Source: Diplonema japonicum
Taxonomy: Eukaryota > Euglenozoa > Diplonemea > Diplonemida > Diplonemidae
Direction of reading: 5' to 3'
Assembly (NCBI GenBank): GCA_964019335.1
Contig: OZ025744.1
Coordinates: 124,001-188,000 of the forward strand
DNA length: 64,000 bases
How positions within the stretch are numbered: position 1 is the first letter of the stretch; every line of letters begins with the position of its first letter. This document shows positions 20,495-30,662 of this stretch, piece after piece. Position numbers and translations under genes: made by a program. The notes under the pieces are model-generated. The model had not been told where the DNA came from. It did no database searches and saw nothing but the letters and a program-made list of their open reading frames with translations.

Positions 20495-21223
20495 AAAAAA
20501 AGGGAGGAAAATAAAACAGGAAGGGGGGGTAGTAAGGTTCCCCTCCCAACGCGATACGCTACACTTTATCACAACATCTACTCTGGAGAAAGAAAAAAAA
20601 ATAAGGGGATAGATGGGAGGAGATCATTCTTTTTTTTTTTTTTTTTTGAAAAATTATTATTTGCCACAATGAGCAATTCACTCTGGTAGGGAAGGAGGAG
20701 GATATACATATTTCTTTTTTTTTTTTTTTTTAAACCACTATACCCACACGTTATAAAAAATATGACATTAACCACTAAAGGACATAGGTACAGGGGTCCA
20801 GCAATCGAACGGTGACATGGATAGGCTACAGCTTTTTCACTTTGCCACAATCACCAGGGACGATCTTCAGGAGCCCGAAACACCAATAGTGTTTTTTTTT
20901 TTTTTTTTCCTTCTTTTTTTTTCCCCCAAACAGGGTGTTGGGTCAAAAAAATCATAAGGTCAAAGGCCAGTGGTAAATGCTGTCATTTTTCGAATTTCTT
21001 TCGGTTCTTAGCCTGTGGGCTTAGAGGGTTGCGAAGGGAAAAATATGGTAATGTTGACATACAATCCTGTTTCTTCCGCACACCGAGGTGTCAAAGAGAG
21101 AGCATCGAAGCAAATAAATACCTCGGTTGGTTCGGATGTACTTTCTGTGGATCTAAACTACGTTGATTCGTGTTCTGTTGCAAAAAAAAAAGGGTGAGGG
21201 AGGGAGGGAGGGAGGGAGGGGGG
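19798..21223. other. Low-complexity spacer with a small inverted repeat
   Basis: The spacer contains many A and T runs. The stretch 20208-20250 (with CGTGAAATTAAGTATCTGAT) recurs inverted at 20285-20312. No coding region or RNA gene could be supported. Confidence 0.55.
20208..20312. repeat. Imperfect inverted repeat
   Basis: The left arm contains CGTGAAATTAAGTATCTGAT and the right arm ATCAGGTACTTTATTTCACG; CACGCCC boxes lie in both. It could be a small foldback element. I considered 5S rDNA for the segment between the arms and rejected it. Confidence 0.5.
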
Positions 21224-24200
21224 CTAGACATGGTAGTGTTCCTGCTGTCCGAAAGCCTCCCTGCTCGGGGCTTGTTCTTGGAGTTGGCAGAAATCCTCCA
21301 GAGTAACAACGCCTTGAGACCTTTTGCGAACAACAACCGCTGCCGCCGCCGCTCCACATAAAGCCAGCACCGCTCCCACGATGCCCACCACGTACCATGG
21401 GAACCCCGACCCATCTTCCTCAGGAACCACCGCAGGCACGTCTTCACCAAGACCAGGAACCGAAACAGGCGCCTTCGTTCCCCCTGGAACAAATGTTGCT
21501 GGTGACTCAGTCGGTGGGGTCAACGTACCAGGAGAGCCAGTCTTCGCAGGTGTCAGTGTGGAGGGTGCACGTGTTGTCCCAGGGGTAAGGGTGGCCGGTG
21601 CTTCAGTTGACGTCTCAGGGGCGGCAGTCTTCCCGGGGGCGAGCGTCGTTGGGGTCAGCGTTGCTGGAGCAGAAGTAACAGGCGCTGCGGTTGTGGGACT
21701 GTTCGTGTCAGGAGAACCAGTCTTCCCAGGAACAAGAGTTACAGGAGACTGCGTTGAAGGTGCTTGAGTACCAGGTGCAGGGGCCTTTGTTGGCACTGCG
21801 GTGTTTGGGGCAGGTGTGTTAGGAGCACCTGTCTTAAGCGTGGAGGGTGCAGAAGTATCAGGTGCACGTGTTGTCCCAGGGGTAAGGGTGGCCGGTGCCT
21901 CAGTTGACGGAGCAGACGTCTCAGGGGCGGCAGTCTTCCCGGGGGCAAGCGTCGTTGGGGTCAGCGTTGCTGGAGCAGAAGTAACAGGCGCTGCGGTTGT
22001 GGGACTGTTCGTGTCAGGAGCTGGTGTGTCAGGAGAACCAGTCTTCCCAGGGACAAGAGTTACAGGAGACTGCGTTGAAGGTGCTTGAGTACCAGGCGCA
22101 CCAGTGGCAGGTGCATCAGTAGCAGGGGCCTTTGTTGGCACCGCGGTGTTTGGGGCAGGTGTGTTAGGAGCACCTGTCTTCCCAGGAGCAAGTGTTGCTG
22201 GAGTCTGTGTGGCAGGTGCTGAGGTTGCAGGTACAGACGTATCCGGTGCAGTTGTAGCGGGTGCCTGGGTGGTGGGCGATGCTGTATCAGGGGCTGGTGT
22301 GGCGGGTGCCGTAGTTTTGGGTGTTGAAGTCGAAGGTGCACCAGTAGGGGCCTTTGTGTCGGGAGCTGGTGTGTTGGGGGCACCTGTCTTCCCAGGAGCA
22401 AGTGTTGCCGGAGTCTGTGTGGCAGGTGCCGTGGTTTTAGGTGCTAAAGTAGCAGGGGCTGAACTATCAGGTGCAGTTGTAGCAGGAGCAGAAGTAGCAG
22501 GGATCGAAGTAGCAGGGGCTGACGTATCCGGTGCAGTCGTAGCAGGTGCCGTGGTTGTAGGCGCACCAGTGGCAGGTACTACAGTGTCCGGGGCAGGTGT
22601 GTTGGGGGCACCTGTCTTCCCAGGAGCAAGTGTTGCTGGAGTCTGTGTGGCAGGTGCCGTGGTTTTAGGTGCTAAAGTAGCAGGGGTTGAAGTAGCAGGG
22701 GCTGACGTATCCGGTGCAGTTGTGGCGGGTGCCTGGGTGGTGGGCGATGCCGTGTTCGGAGCTGGTGTGGCGGGTGCCGTGGTTTTGGGTGCTGAAGTCG
22801 AAGGTGCACCAGTGGCAGGGGTTTTTGTGTCGGGAGATGGTGTGTCGGGGGCACCAGTCTTCCCAGGAGACACTGTTGCTGGAGTCTGCGTGACAGGTAC
22901 TGAGGTTTTAGGCGCTGAAGTAGCAGGGGCCGACGTTGCAGGTGCCGATGTACTAGGCGATGCTGTATCAGGGGCTGGTGTGGCGGGTGCCGTAGTTTTA
23001 GGTGCTGAAGTCGCCGGCACCGAAGTGGCTGGTGCAGAGGTCTTTGGCGCGGAAGTAGATGGGGCACTAGTGTCAGGTGCCGATGTGTCCGGCACAAGGG
23101 TATCTGGTGGTGAGGTCCCAGGTGCTTGAGTCGCCGGCGAAGCTGTTGATGGTGCTGAAGTAGCAGGAGCAGATGTTGCTGGTGCAGGAGTGGCAGGAGA
23201 CGCTGTTTTCGGTGCTGGAGTCGAAGGTGCCGGGGTCACAGGGGAAGGTGTTGCAGGTGCCGGGGTCACAGGTGCAGGAGTGGCGGGTGCAGAGGTTGTG
23301 GTAGCGGCGCAGGTTCTGAAGGAGCCATCGATGAGGACCCACTTCTTGTACGATTCTGGGTAGTAGCACACCTTGTACTCGGTGGAACCCTGCAGCCCTG
23401 ACAGCGTGCCGGGGCTCCACTCCGTCGCCACCCCCACTTGCGCCATCGACCCAAGGGACGTTGAGCACCCATTCAGTGCAGCACATTCCACCCCCGCGTT
23501 GCTGCAGTCCGTCACTGTGTTGGGGACAATGGCCACCTTGTCTGCGGCAGATAGCTTGTCGGTCCCGGGATAGAAGTGGAACACAGATGCATCCTTCCCG
23601 GGCTTTGGACACGAAGGGGCAACAGAGAATAAGGGGTCCCGGTGCTTGCACGACAGTGCCACAGAATCCACGTAGCCGCCAGTCCCGCTCGACGAAGTAG
23701 AGAACTGTATCAACCCGACAGTCTCAAAGCCTGCAGGGATCAAGGGCGAAAGGGTACTCGCAACCACTCCGTCCACGCTAGCCGTGATCGCCTTAGTGTC
23801 CCAGTTCAGCAGCACCTCCACCTTGTGCCACGTGTTAAAGGACACAGTCCCGAAGTACTCCGTTGACCCAGTGTTGATCTTCACCCCGAAAGAGCTCCCA
23901 ACACCGACATACACCCTGATGCGCTCGCTGCCCCCGCCGGACGGCTTCAAGGAAACTGACAGTTGTGCATTTGCGGCCTTGATCTGCGCGTAGAAGGCTA
24001 GCGAGGTGGCCCTGATCCCCCCAGCTGACAATGTGTAGATGAAGCCAAGCTTTTTGAAGGTTAGAGAACCAGCACCTTCCTTCTTCACGGCTGTCGTGAC
24101 CTCTGTGATGGAGGAGCTCACGGTGGCAGGGTCGTCGAAGGGGAGGTTGACGCTGTGGTGGCACTCTCCAGGGATCTGGAACTCCACGTCCTTGTGTGTC

Positions 24201-26269
24201 CACTGCGGATTCGCCCCGCTCTTGAACATAGATCCCTTCAGGTACAGGTCCACCAGCTCCGTTGTGGCTGTGAGGAAGGTGGGGGTTGCCTTCAGAGGGC
24301 CGATGGTGAGCACTTGCCCGTTGATGGCGACTAGCGAAGTGTCGATCATGGAGGCACGCAGCCCGTTCCACCCCGTCGTGGAGGGGTAGTCCGCCTGCAT
24401 GGAGTCGATCACCGCCTGCTTCGTGGCAGTCGTGTCCACCCACTCGTCGTAGTCCCCCACAAGGGTCAGCGTCATCATTGTCCCACCAGCTCGCAGCTGG
24501 TCCTGCGTCAGTCCCTCTACCATGCTCCCGGTCATTAATATGTACGATGTGCACCACAGGTGGAACTCGTCCAGCCACCCAGCCCCGAACATTACCACCT
24601 CGTTCATCCCGGAAGAGCAGGAGTTCTCGAACGACCCCTTCACTTCCTGGTGCCCGTCGATGTACAGGTCCACCTTGTTGCTGCTCCAGTCGATGTGAAG
24701 ATCGAAGTGGTAGAATTTCTTTGCTTCGGCCTCTGCCGTTGCCGCGTCGAACCCCAGGTTCCACGCCCCGCTTCCAAAGCGCACCATGAAGCACTGCGTG
24801 TTGCCGTCCCTGAAGCTGATGGAGGGCGTTGCAGGGTCTGCAAAGCGTGCTATGTAAAAGGTCACCCTCCGTGGCTTCGTGTAGGTCACCAGATTGAGCT
24901 TCCCCTGGGCGACGGCGTTGAGGTCGTTTGCGTCACCAACGCGCCACGAGGCACTCCCCTCTGCATACTTTGAGACGTCCAGCGTGACAGTGCCGAGGGA
25001 GGTCCACGTTCCGACATCCTCGTCAAAGGGCTGCAAGAAGTTCTGGGGGCAGTTTGCGAACCCGAGGCACTCTAGCCCTCCGTAGCCGGTGTTGCATTGG
25101 CACGGGGACTTCGGATTGTTCATGCAGGTGCCCCTCGACGAGCACACCTTCGGGTCGTCGGCGGGCAGCCCAAAGCACACGGCGTCCGTGTTTGCCACCG
25201 TCACTTCCACAGAGCATGTCACCGCTTTCCCGTCCACTGCAGTGAAGGTGGCCGACATTGTGAAGTCCTTCCCTGCGTCGGAGGTGTCCGGTGTGAAGGT
25301 TGTCTTTGTGAAGCCCACGTGCCCGATGCTCGTTCCAGTCGCAACAGTGTTCGAGATGCGCGCTGTTGGGGCCGACGTTCCTGTGTATGAGACGGTGAGC
25401 CCCTTCCCGCTTTCGTACAGCCCGTTGAACTCGACCGCCCATGCCTGCGAGTGTGGAACCGTGATTTTCTTCCCTGCGTTGCGGGAGGCGCGGCAAGAGG
25501 GTGTCGTGTATGCTTTGCACTCGTTGTACATGAAATGGATTGTGTCGACATCTCCGTCAGAGAGACCAAGGCGCTGCCCGATGGGGGCGGGCGCCACGAT
25601 CACAGGCTTGCTTCCCACAGCGAACGCACCGGCGCCGTAATGCATGATGCTGCTGTAGTCGTAAGGGCCGATGTCCCGCCCCGCCCCGCCTGTCTTGGTG
25701 AACTGCCCTGCCTTTCCCGCCTTGATCTGCGCAAAGTCCACGAACACGTAATTGTCCCTGTCGTTCCTCGTCTGTTCGTGCATGAGGCCGAGGCTGTGGC
25801 CCATTTCGTGGATGAGAGCGCCGGCACTGCAGTCTTTCGCAAGGTTGATCTGGTTGACCTCCCCGGGGGTGGTGGTCATGCCGACAGGAGAGTTGCAACC
25901 ACTCCCATCAGAGATGAAGTACATGTAGGGCTTCGTGCAGGCTGCCTTCGTTGCGCATCGTGTGAACCTGATGCAGGTTTTCGTCTCCCAGTGTGCCACC
26001 CCATTCAGGATCCTTGTGTCGTCTGCCTCTAGCATGTAAGAGGCAGGGTTTGCGGCATTCGTGGCGGCGGTCTCGATGAAGTACTGCACCTTCCCCCCTG
26101 GCCACAGGGACGCCGTCGTAGCAAAGCTTGACCCCTGAACCTGTCCCTTCCTGTCTGTCAAAGGCACCTGCACGTCTCCCTCGAGAGTGTAAGGGTATGT
26201 CTGGCTCAAAGGAATCTGCCCCTCTGACGCAGCAGCCACAGACAGGCTGCCTATCATCAGTAGTAGCAT
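21224..26269 (-). CDS. Membrane-anchored astacin metalloprotease with LamG-like domains and mucin stalk
   Basis: The protein has 1,681 residues. After a signal peptide comes an astacin (M12A) domain: zinc site HEMGHSLGLMHE (His154, Glu155, His158, His164) and Met-turn SIMHYG (Met209). An EGF-like module (about 395-435, CSSRGTCMNNPKSPCQC) and two concanavalin/LamG-like regions follow. Next is a stalk of about 620 residues of Thr/Ser/Pro/Ala repeats (about 990-1613), which should be densely O-glycosylated. A TM helix (about 1621-1645) and a 35-40-residue cytoplasmic tail end it. This fits a surface protease held away from the membrane. The ORF has an upstream extension; ATG 26269 is chosen because it starts the signal peptide and follows an acceptor-like CACCACCAAAG. 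A broken copy of its 5' end lies at 36.7-37.1 kb. Confidence 0.9.
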   Translation of the reverse strand: MLLLMIGSLSVAAASEGQIPLSQTYPYTLEGDVQVPLTDRKGQVQGSSFATTASLWPGGKVQYFIETAATNAANPASYMLEADDTRILNGVAHWETKTCIRFTRCATKAACTKPYMYFISDGSGCNSPVGMTTTPGEVNQINLAKDCSAGALIHEMGHSLGLMHEQTRNDRDNYVFVDFAQIKAGKAGQFTKTGGAGRDIGPYDYSSIMHYGAGAFAVGSKPVIVAPAPIGQRLGLSDGDVDTIHFMYNECKAYTTPSCRASRNAGKKITVPHSQAWAVEFNGLYESGKGLTVSYTGTSAPTARISNTVATGTSIGHVGFTKTTFTPDTSDAGKDFTMSATFTAVDGKAVTCSVEVTVANTDAVCFGLPADDPKVCSSRGTCMNNPKSPCQCNTGYGGLECLGFANCPQNFLQPFDEDVGTWTSLGTVTLDVSKYAEGSASWRVGDANDLNAVAQGKLNLVTYTKPRRVTFYIARFADPATPSISFRDGNTQCFMVRFGSGAWNLGFDAATAEAEAKKFYHFDLHIDWSSNKVDLYIDGHQEVKGSFENSCSSGMNEVVMFGAGWLDEFHLWCTSYILMTGSMVEGLTQDQLRAGGTMMTLTLVGDYDEWVDTTATKQAVIDSMQADYPSTTGWNGLRASMIDTSLVAINGQVLTIGPLKATPTFLTATTELVDLYLKGSMFKSGANPQWTHKDVEFQIPGECHHSVNLPFDDPATVSSSITEVTTAVKKEGAGSLTFKKLGFIYTLSAGGIRATSLAFYAQIKAANAQLSVSLKPSGGGSERIRVYVGVGSSFGVKINTGSTEYFGTVSFNTWHKVEVLLNWDTKAITASVDGVVASTLSPLIPAGFETVGLIQFSTSSSGTGGYVDSVALSCKHRDPLFSVAPSCPKPGKDASVFHFYPGTDKLSAADKVAIVPNTVTDCSNAGVECAALNGCSTSLGSMAQVGVATEWSPGTLSGLQGSTEYKVCYYPESYKKWVLIDGSFRTCAATTTSAPATPAPVTPAPATPSPVTPAPSTPAPKTASPATPAPATSAPATSAPSTASPATQAPGTSPPDTLVPDTSAPDTSAPSTSAPKTSAPATSVPATSAPKTTAPATPAPDTASPSTSAPATSAPATSAPKTSVPVTQTPATVSPGKTGAPDTPSPDTKTPATGAPSTSAPKTTAPATPAPNTASPTTQAPATTAPDTSAPATSTPATLAPKTTAPATQTPATLAPGKTGAPNTPAPDTVVPATGAPTTTAPATTAPDTSAPATSIPATSAPATTAPDSSAPATLAPKTTAPATQTPATLAPGKTGAPNTPAPDTKAPTGAPSTSTPKTTAPATPAPDTASPTTQAPATTAPDTSVPATSAPATQTPATLAPGKTGAPNTPAPNTAVPTKAPATDAPATGAPGTQAPSTQSPVTLVPGKTGSPDTPAPDTNSPTTAAPVTSAPATLTPTTLAPGKTAAPETSAPSTEAPATLTPGTTRAPDTSAPSTLKTGAPNTPAPNTAVPTKAPAPGTQAPSTQSPVTLVPGKTGSPDTNSPTTAAPVTSAPATLTPTTLAPGKTAAPETSTEAPATLTPGTTRAPSTLTPAKTGSPGTLTPPTESPATFVPGGTKAPVSVPGLGEDVPAVVPEEDGSGFPWYVVGIVGAVLALCGAAAAAVVVRKRSQGVVTLEDFCQLQEQAPSREAFGQQEHYHV
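21490..23300 (-). repeat. In-frame Thr/Pro/Ala minisatellite of the astacin stalk
   Basis: Degenerate units of 12-24 bp encoding PATxAP/PDTxAP motifs are arranged in higher-order repeats; a block around 21540-21800 recurs with small in-frame indels at 21840-22130. All frames are open because the codons are GC-rich and stop-poor, which creates long antisense ORFs with no biological meaning. Length variation between alleles is likely. Confidence 0.85.
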
Positions 26270-26288
26270 ATTCTTTTTTTCTTTTTTG

Positions 26289-26345
26289 TTAACCTTTGGT
26301 GGTGATGGAGAGGGGAAGGGAAAAATTGATATGGGCCACTTTCGT
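26289..26345 (-). promoter_or_regulatory. Candidate splice acceptor upstream of astacin gene
   Basis: On the minus strand a pyrimidine-rich stretch (TTTTTCCCTTCCCCTCTCC) runs into CACCACCAAAG, 25 nt before the ATG. The same tract is present in the duplicated copy near 37.0 kb. Confidence 0.5.
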
Positions 26346-26507
26346 TTAGAAATTCCCAATACTTAAAAAGAAGAAGAAAGCTGGAAACACAAATTCTAAG
26401 GTCGCTGAAATGATGTTGTAAGTGGGAATAAAAAGCGAAAAAGTAAGAAACAGGTGAAAAGGGATAAATACTGCATACGAAACAGAGAGTCGAATAAAAA
26501 AGGAAAA

Positions 26508-26604
26508 ATTAAAGAGGTAAAAGGAAATCCCTGATCTGGGACGTCCTGTCTTGTTCTTCCACCTGCCCCTATCTCCCTTCAGCGGCTTCGGTCTTTCCTT
26601 TCCG
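26508..26604 (-). mobile_element. Short 3' fragment of the retroelement at 15.9-17.2 kb
   Basis: The reverse complement matches 17113-17200 almost exactly, covering the last codons of the ORF, the stop and the 3' flank through TTACCTCTTTAATTTTT. It is a more severely 5'-truncated copy. Confidence 0.8.
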
Positions 26605-26817
26605 GAAAAAAGTGACTGATGTTCTCAAAATCTTGGAACGATTTGGCATGTTGGATTTCCCCCTATAGAAAAAAAAAAAAAAAAATCTTGGCACAAAATG
26701 GTAGGCTGAAAATCCCCCTTATCAGCGAGCTCCGTTTCATACTTCTGGAGGTTATACTGCTACACCTTCGGAGCTGAATATCCAGACATCAACTTCGCTC
26801 TCTGCTTTTGCCATGAC

Positions 26818-27190
26818 GTCCTCCAGATGTGGGGAACCTTGGCCCCATGTCTGACGTAATCTGCATGCCACCTTTCGTTCTGTTTAACCACTCAAGCCAG
26901 CTCCCCCATACACCCCCTTCCAGAGCAACTTGCACAGCTCTTTGGTCGAGTTCATAAGTATTAATTATAAACTTTCCTTTAAACACGGTTATTGATAGGT
27001 TGTACTCATTTGCCAACCATTCTATCAAAAGACTAGTTTTCATTTTGTAAAAAAAAAAAAGATAAAATCCCAATAACGTGGGATCAGCTACCTTTTGGAA
27101 CGACCACATATTTCCCGCTATTCTATTCCATTTTTAGAGGAGATGCACTTTTCTGGTAAGCTAGTTTGGATCACGTTATCAAAGATTGTC
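26818..27190. repeat. Dispersed repeat block B, copy 1
   Basis: Segments match 34570-35250 in the same order: CCTCCAGATGTGGGGA, CACTCAAGCCAGCT, TTATTGATAGGTTGTACTC, AGACTAGTTTTCATTT, GATAAAATCCCAATAAC and AAGCTAGTTT. Intervening sequence differs by indels. The other copy directly follows the pogo-like transposase, so this block is probably transposon-derived. Confidence 0.7.
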
Positions 27191-27241
27191 CACATGCACA
27201 CGAACTGCTTTTAACATCACTTCGACCGCTGCTTAATCCAT

Positions 27242-27312
27242 TGGTAAGCGTTCTTTTTCTTTCAATCGATTGTTATGCGTACTTATAAAATATAGCGCGC
27301 ATTCGAGGACAC
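27242..27312. repeat. Dispersed repeat block A, copy 1
   Basis: The stretch with TTTCAATCGATTGTTAT, ACTTATAAAATATA and GCGCGCATTCGA matches 32108-32192, where it precedes the transposase. Here it lies after block B, the reverse of the order at the transposase locus. Confidence 0.75.
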
Positions 27313-27548
27313 TTTATGTATTTTGCATTCCGGAAGGAGGTGCGTCACGACTTCAATCAGCTTGTCCTGCAGCTCCTGTTCTTTCCTTCGGAGCTAGCTT
27401 CGAAGTTTTGGTCACCGACTCACCGAGAGGTCGGGACGGGATAGGCACTATCGGACTGGTCGGTAAATCACATGACAACCTCATGGGTCTTATCACATAT
27501 CTCATGATGGGATACCTCGGTATACCATCGGCGGTTATAGTGACAAGA

Positions 27549-27608
27549 AACCTGGTTGATCCTGCCAGTAGTCATATGCTTGTTTCAAGGATTAAGCCAT
27601 GCAAGTGT
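27549..27608 (+). rRNA. Fragment of the 5' end of 18S rRNA gene
   Basis: The sequence starts AACCTGGTTGATCCTGCCAG and runs through GTCATATGCTTG and GATTAAGCCATGCA, the nearly universal 5' end of eukaryotic 18S rRNA. It diverges after about 60 bp and carries a few changes from the usual sequence, so it is a non-functional fragment embedded in repeats. Confidence 0.88.
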
Positions 27609-27959
27609 GGGTGCGGGAGTGTGTTGGGATTTTTTAGGGGGTTTGGGATGAGTTAAACCTGTTGCGTTGGGGATGATCTGTACCTCTCCGTTATCGTTGC
27701 TCGAGACAGTGGGCGATATGTTTTGTTTACCTTTTTAAGTAGGTGGTAAAGAAGCTTGAGCTAAAAGTAAACCGAGGCAAAATAAAGAAGAAAGTTGGGA
27801 TTGTGCCGATCGATGGGTGTGGTTTCGTTCTTTTTCTTCATAGCCTGCACGTTATACCGATACCAATCGGGTATTTTAATCGGTTCGGGTATTTTAAATA
27901 GTGCAAAATTGGCCTGGGCACGCCGAGGTCCTCTATACCCCCGCAGACAATTAATTTCT

Positions 27960-28110
27960 TCTTCTCTTTTTTTTTCTTTTTTTTTTTTTTTTTTTTTTTT
28001 TTGCTTTCGCATGGCCGCGCCCGCCTGTGAGGCTTGGGGAAGCCAAACCCCTGATTCTACGTTTTTCTGGGGTGTACAGAGCCGAGAGCCCATGAAATTC
28101 ATTTTTTTTA
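27960..28110. repeat. Dispersed repeat related to the satellite flank
   Basis: From a T run through TTGCTTTCGCATGG and GGCTTGGGGAAGCC to GAGAGCCCATGAAATTC this segment matches 30180-30330, which has a 23-bp insertion relative to it. Confidence 0.7.
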
Positions 28111-28415
28111 TCCCCTAAACGCCCGGAGCCTATCTACGGTACCCCCCCATTTTCGTTGTTGCTTTAAATACTCAAAAAAAGGGCAGCATGCAACCATAGG
28201 AAGGTGCAAGGAAAGGGTAAACGGTACTAAAACTTTCAATTCCAGGTGCCAGATTCAGATAAGAACACTTAACTATGTGTGTAAGAGGGGGATTGAAGGT
28301 GTACTTTTTATGTCCGATTTTGGGGGGTCTTGTCGTGGGGGGTCCGTGGAGTTATGGCTGGGCTAAATAGGACAGCATTCAGCCCTATTTGGTGCCCTGA
28401 ACTCTAGGATTGAGG

Positions 28416-29710
28416 TCAGTCTGGAGACTTTTTGGGGCTGTGGGATGAAAAAAGCAACTTGTGAGTTTTCTTTCCAGCTGGGGTAGCATGCAAGGGTAAA
28501 AAACACGTTTTGCATAAGGGGGTTTTGCAACAGGGGCACCACGTTTGCACCTTCTTCCCGCACCCAGGAACAGCATAGAGCACCCTCCTCACCTTCGTTC
28601 CGTTCATCATGGTCTCGGAGGTGTGATTTAGGGTCAAATCGAGACGTTTTGGGTATTTCTGAGTGAGGGAATCCTCATTGCTAGCGTGTTTGCGCTTGGG
28701 GGTCGGTGACGGTGTTGTCGGGGGGTGTGTGCTATCGGTTTTTGGGGCATGGGTGAGAAGCTTGCCAACAAGTTCTTCTTTGAAGCTCGGGAAGCCATAA
28801 TTTTTGCCACATTCCTTGCTCTTCTTCCAGATTATGGAGGAGTTGGCAACACAGCTTTCCAGGACCCAATAAAAAACAACCATGGTCCACTTCCGGGTTT
28901 TCATATGCCGAACTCCAGTCCCCTGGAGCTGGTCTTGCCGGTCAGGGGTCGACAGCAAACCCTTAGGAGTCGACAGTACGCATGACTAGGTCCTGTGTTG
29001 TGGACTTCTTGCTGAAAATGTTGAAATTCGCCAGGTAACCGTTTTATGAGTCGCATGTAGCGATTACCTTGATGCCCACCGAGTTGCTTTTTCGTGGTGC
29101 CATGACTTTTATTGTTGTCGGGATAACACTGTCGTCAACAGACAACCACTTGCCAGGGGTCCGCACAGTCCTACACCGGTTGACAATGATGTCAAGAAAC
29201 CTGCGCATGAGGTGCAGTTTCAGGCCTTCCAAATGTTTTCCAGGTTGTCAAAGGTGAGGTAGCTGAAATGGTTTTAAGTTAGGATGAAGAAGCGCTGTAT
29301 GTCAACGAATCGGTTTGCTCATTTTCTCAAAAGCCGGGATGGTTAAATTAGAATTTGTTGTCCAGTAGCTCTTCATGTTCGGTGCCGAGCGTAAACCCAT
29401 TAACAGGACCAACCCAAGCCAAATTTTGTACTCTGGGATGGAAAGATTCAGATCCCGCTGTTTTTTTGAACCGAAACGACCGTTCGTGGAAGAAACTATG
29501 AGCTCAAGTACCGCGTGTGTAAAAAAAGATTAAAAACACCCTCCTCATTGGTCGCTTCACCTAGAGGTGTCCTAAGCCCACCTTTTTACGGAAATGATAT
29601 GTTTCGGGCCTTTGGGAGTATTTCTCCCACCCAAGCATCGTTTCCGGCCCCTCTTTGACCGCCTCATCGTCTTTTTCTTCTTTTTCTGACCAGTCGGGGG
29701 AGACTCACGT
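28416..29710 (-). pseudogene. piggyBac-like transposase relic
   Basis: Translated pieces on the minus strand follow piggyBac order. First an acidic segment (DWSEKEEKDDEAVKEG, near 29700), then IPEYKIWLGLVLLMG ... APNMKSYW (about 29465-29380), then PGKWLSVDDSVIP ... VGIKVIATCDS (29232-29044). Last is DRQDQLQG ... MKTRKWTMVVFYW and a C-terminal Cys-rich finger (CPCCKTPLCKTCFLPLH) in the 28958-28416 ORF. Stops and frameshifts separate the pieces, so it is inactive. PiggyBac transposases are DDD-type cut-and-paste enzymes acting at TTAA sites. Confidence 0.75.
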
Positions 29711-30170
29711 TTTCGCTGCTATTTTGACCATCTGATTTCATTTTAAGCCAACCCTGCCGGTTTCAATAAAAACAAAACTTTTAACGCAAAATGTAGTTCC
29801 AAGACAAAATAAACCGCGCAACAATGCCATATTTTGAAGTCCAGGGGCCGTGTTCAAAAAAAAGTACTTAGCGAAAAAGCAAATTTTGAAATAAGGACAA
29901 AAACGTCCGCGCGGGCGTTTAGGGGTTATTTTTCTTTTTTTTCTTTTTTCTTTTTCGGTCTTCGCATCCCCGAAGGTCACCCACCCTATCCTAGAGGAAC
30001 AGTTACGAACTCATTGCATCCTCAACAACTCGCTAGTTGGTTTCACGCCCAAGCTGCTGAAAAGATACTACGACGGGCCTAAGGCACTACCACGACAGAA
30101 GGGATCAAACACTAGATGAATTGATTGTCGTTAGGCGATCCTGTCACATACTGCAGGTTCCCTCAAAGAC
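29711..30170. other. Unassigned repeat-island sequence
   Basis: No gene, inverted repeat or recognisable element was found here. It ends in the T run that starts the satellite-related block. Confidence 0.4.
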
Positions 30171-30179
30171 ATCTTTTTT

Positions 30180-30662
30180 TTTCTTTTTTTTTTTTTTTTT
30201 TTTTGCTTTCGCATGGCAGCGCCCGCCTGTGGGGCTTGGGGAAGCCAAACCCCTGATTCTACGTTTTTCTGGGGTTCCTCTGGACCCGCAGCGCCATGTA
30301 CAGAGCCGAGAGCCCAGGAAATTCATTTTTTTTATTTTTATTTTTTTTCTTTTCTGCTTTCGCATGGGTTTGGGATCTCCCGGTATACAGGGGCTTGGGT
30401 AAGCCTCTGCAGGGTCGGCAGGGCCGCGCCCGCCTGTGGGGCTTGGGGAAGCCTGTAGCAAAACCCCCCCCTGATCCTACGTTATTTTGGGTTTGGGGTC
30501 TTTTATCCGGACTCGCAGCGCCACCTGCAAGGCCGAGAACCCAAAGAATCCATTTTTTTAAAGCTTTTCCCAGGGCTTTGGAATTCTTCGGGGGGTGTGT
30601 GGGGGTACAGGGCTCGGGGAAGCCTCCGCAGGGCCGGCAGGGCCACGCCCACCCACGGGGCT
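30180..30662. repeat. Satellite-related block, left flank
   Basis: This block has several GGCTTGGGGAAGCC palindromic modules. Its part from about 30437 to 30640 is a near-identical direct copy of 31612-31820, so the two copies bracket the 76-bp array. Confidence 0.75.

Noticed and set aside
20750-20850. tRNA-like words (TAGTGGTTAATG, GTTCGATT) on the minus strand
   Set aside because: No cloverleaf with correct spacing and acceptor pairing could be drawn.
22104-23129. Long plus-strand ORF of Val/Ala/Gly repeats opposite the astacin stalk
   Set aside because: It is an antisense shadow of the Thr/Pro repeat, with no independent features.
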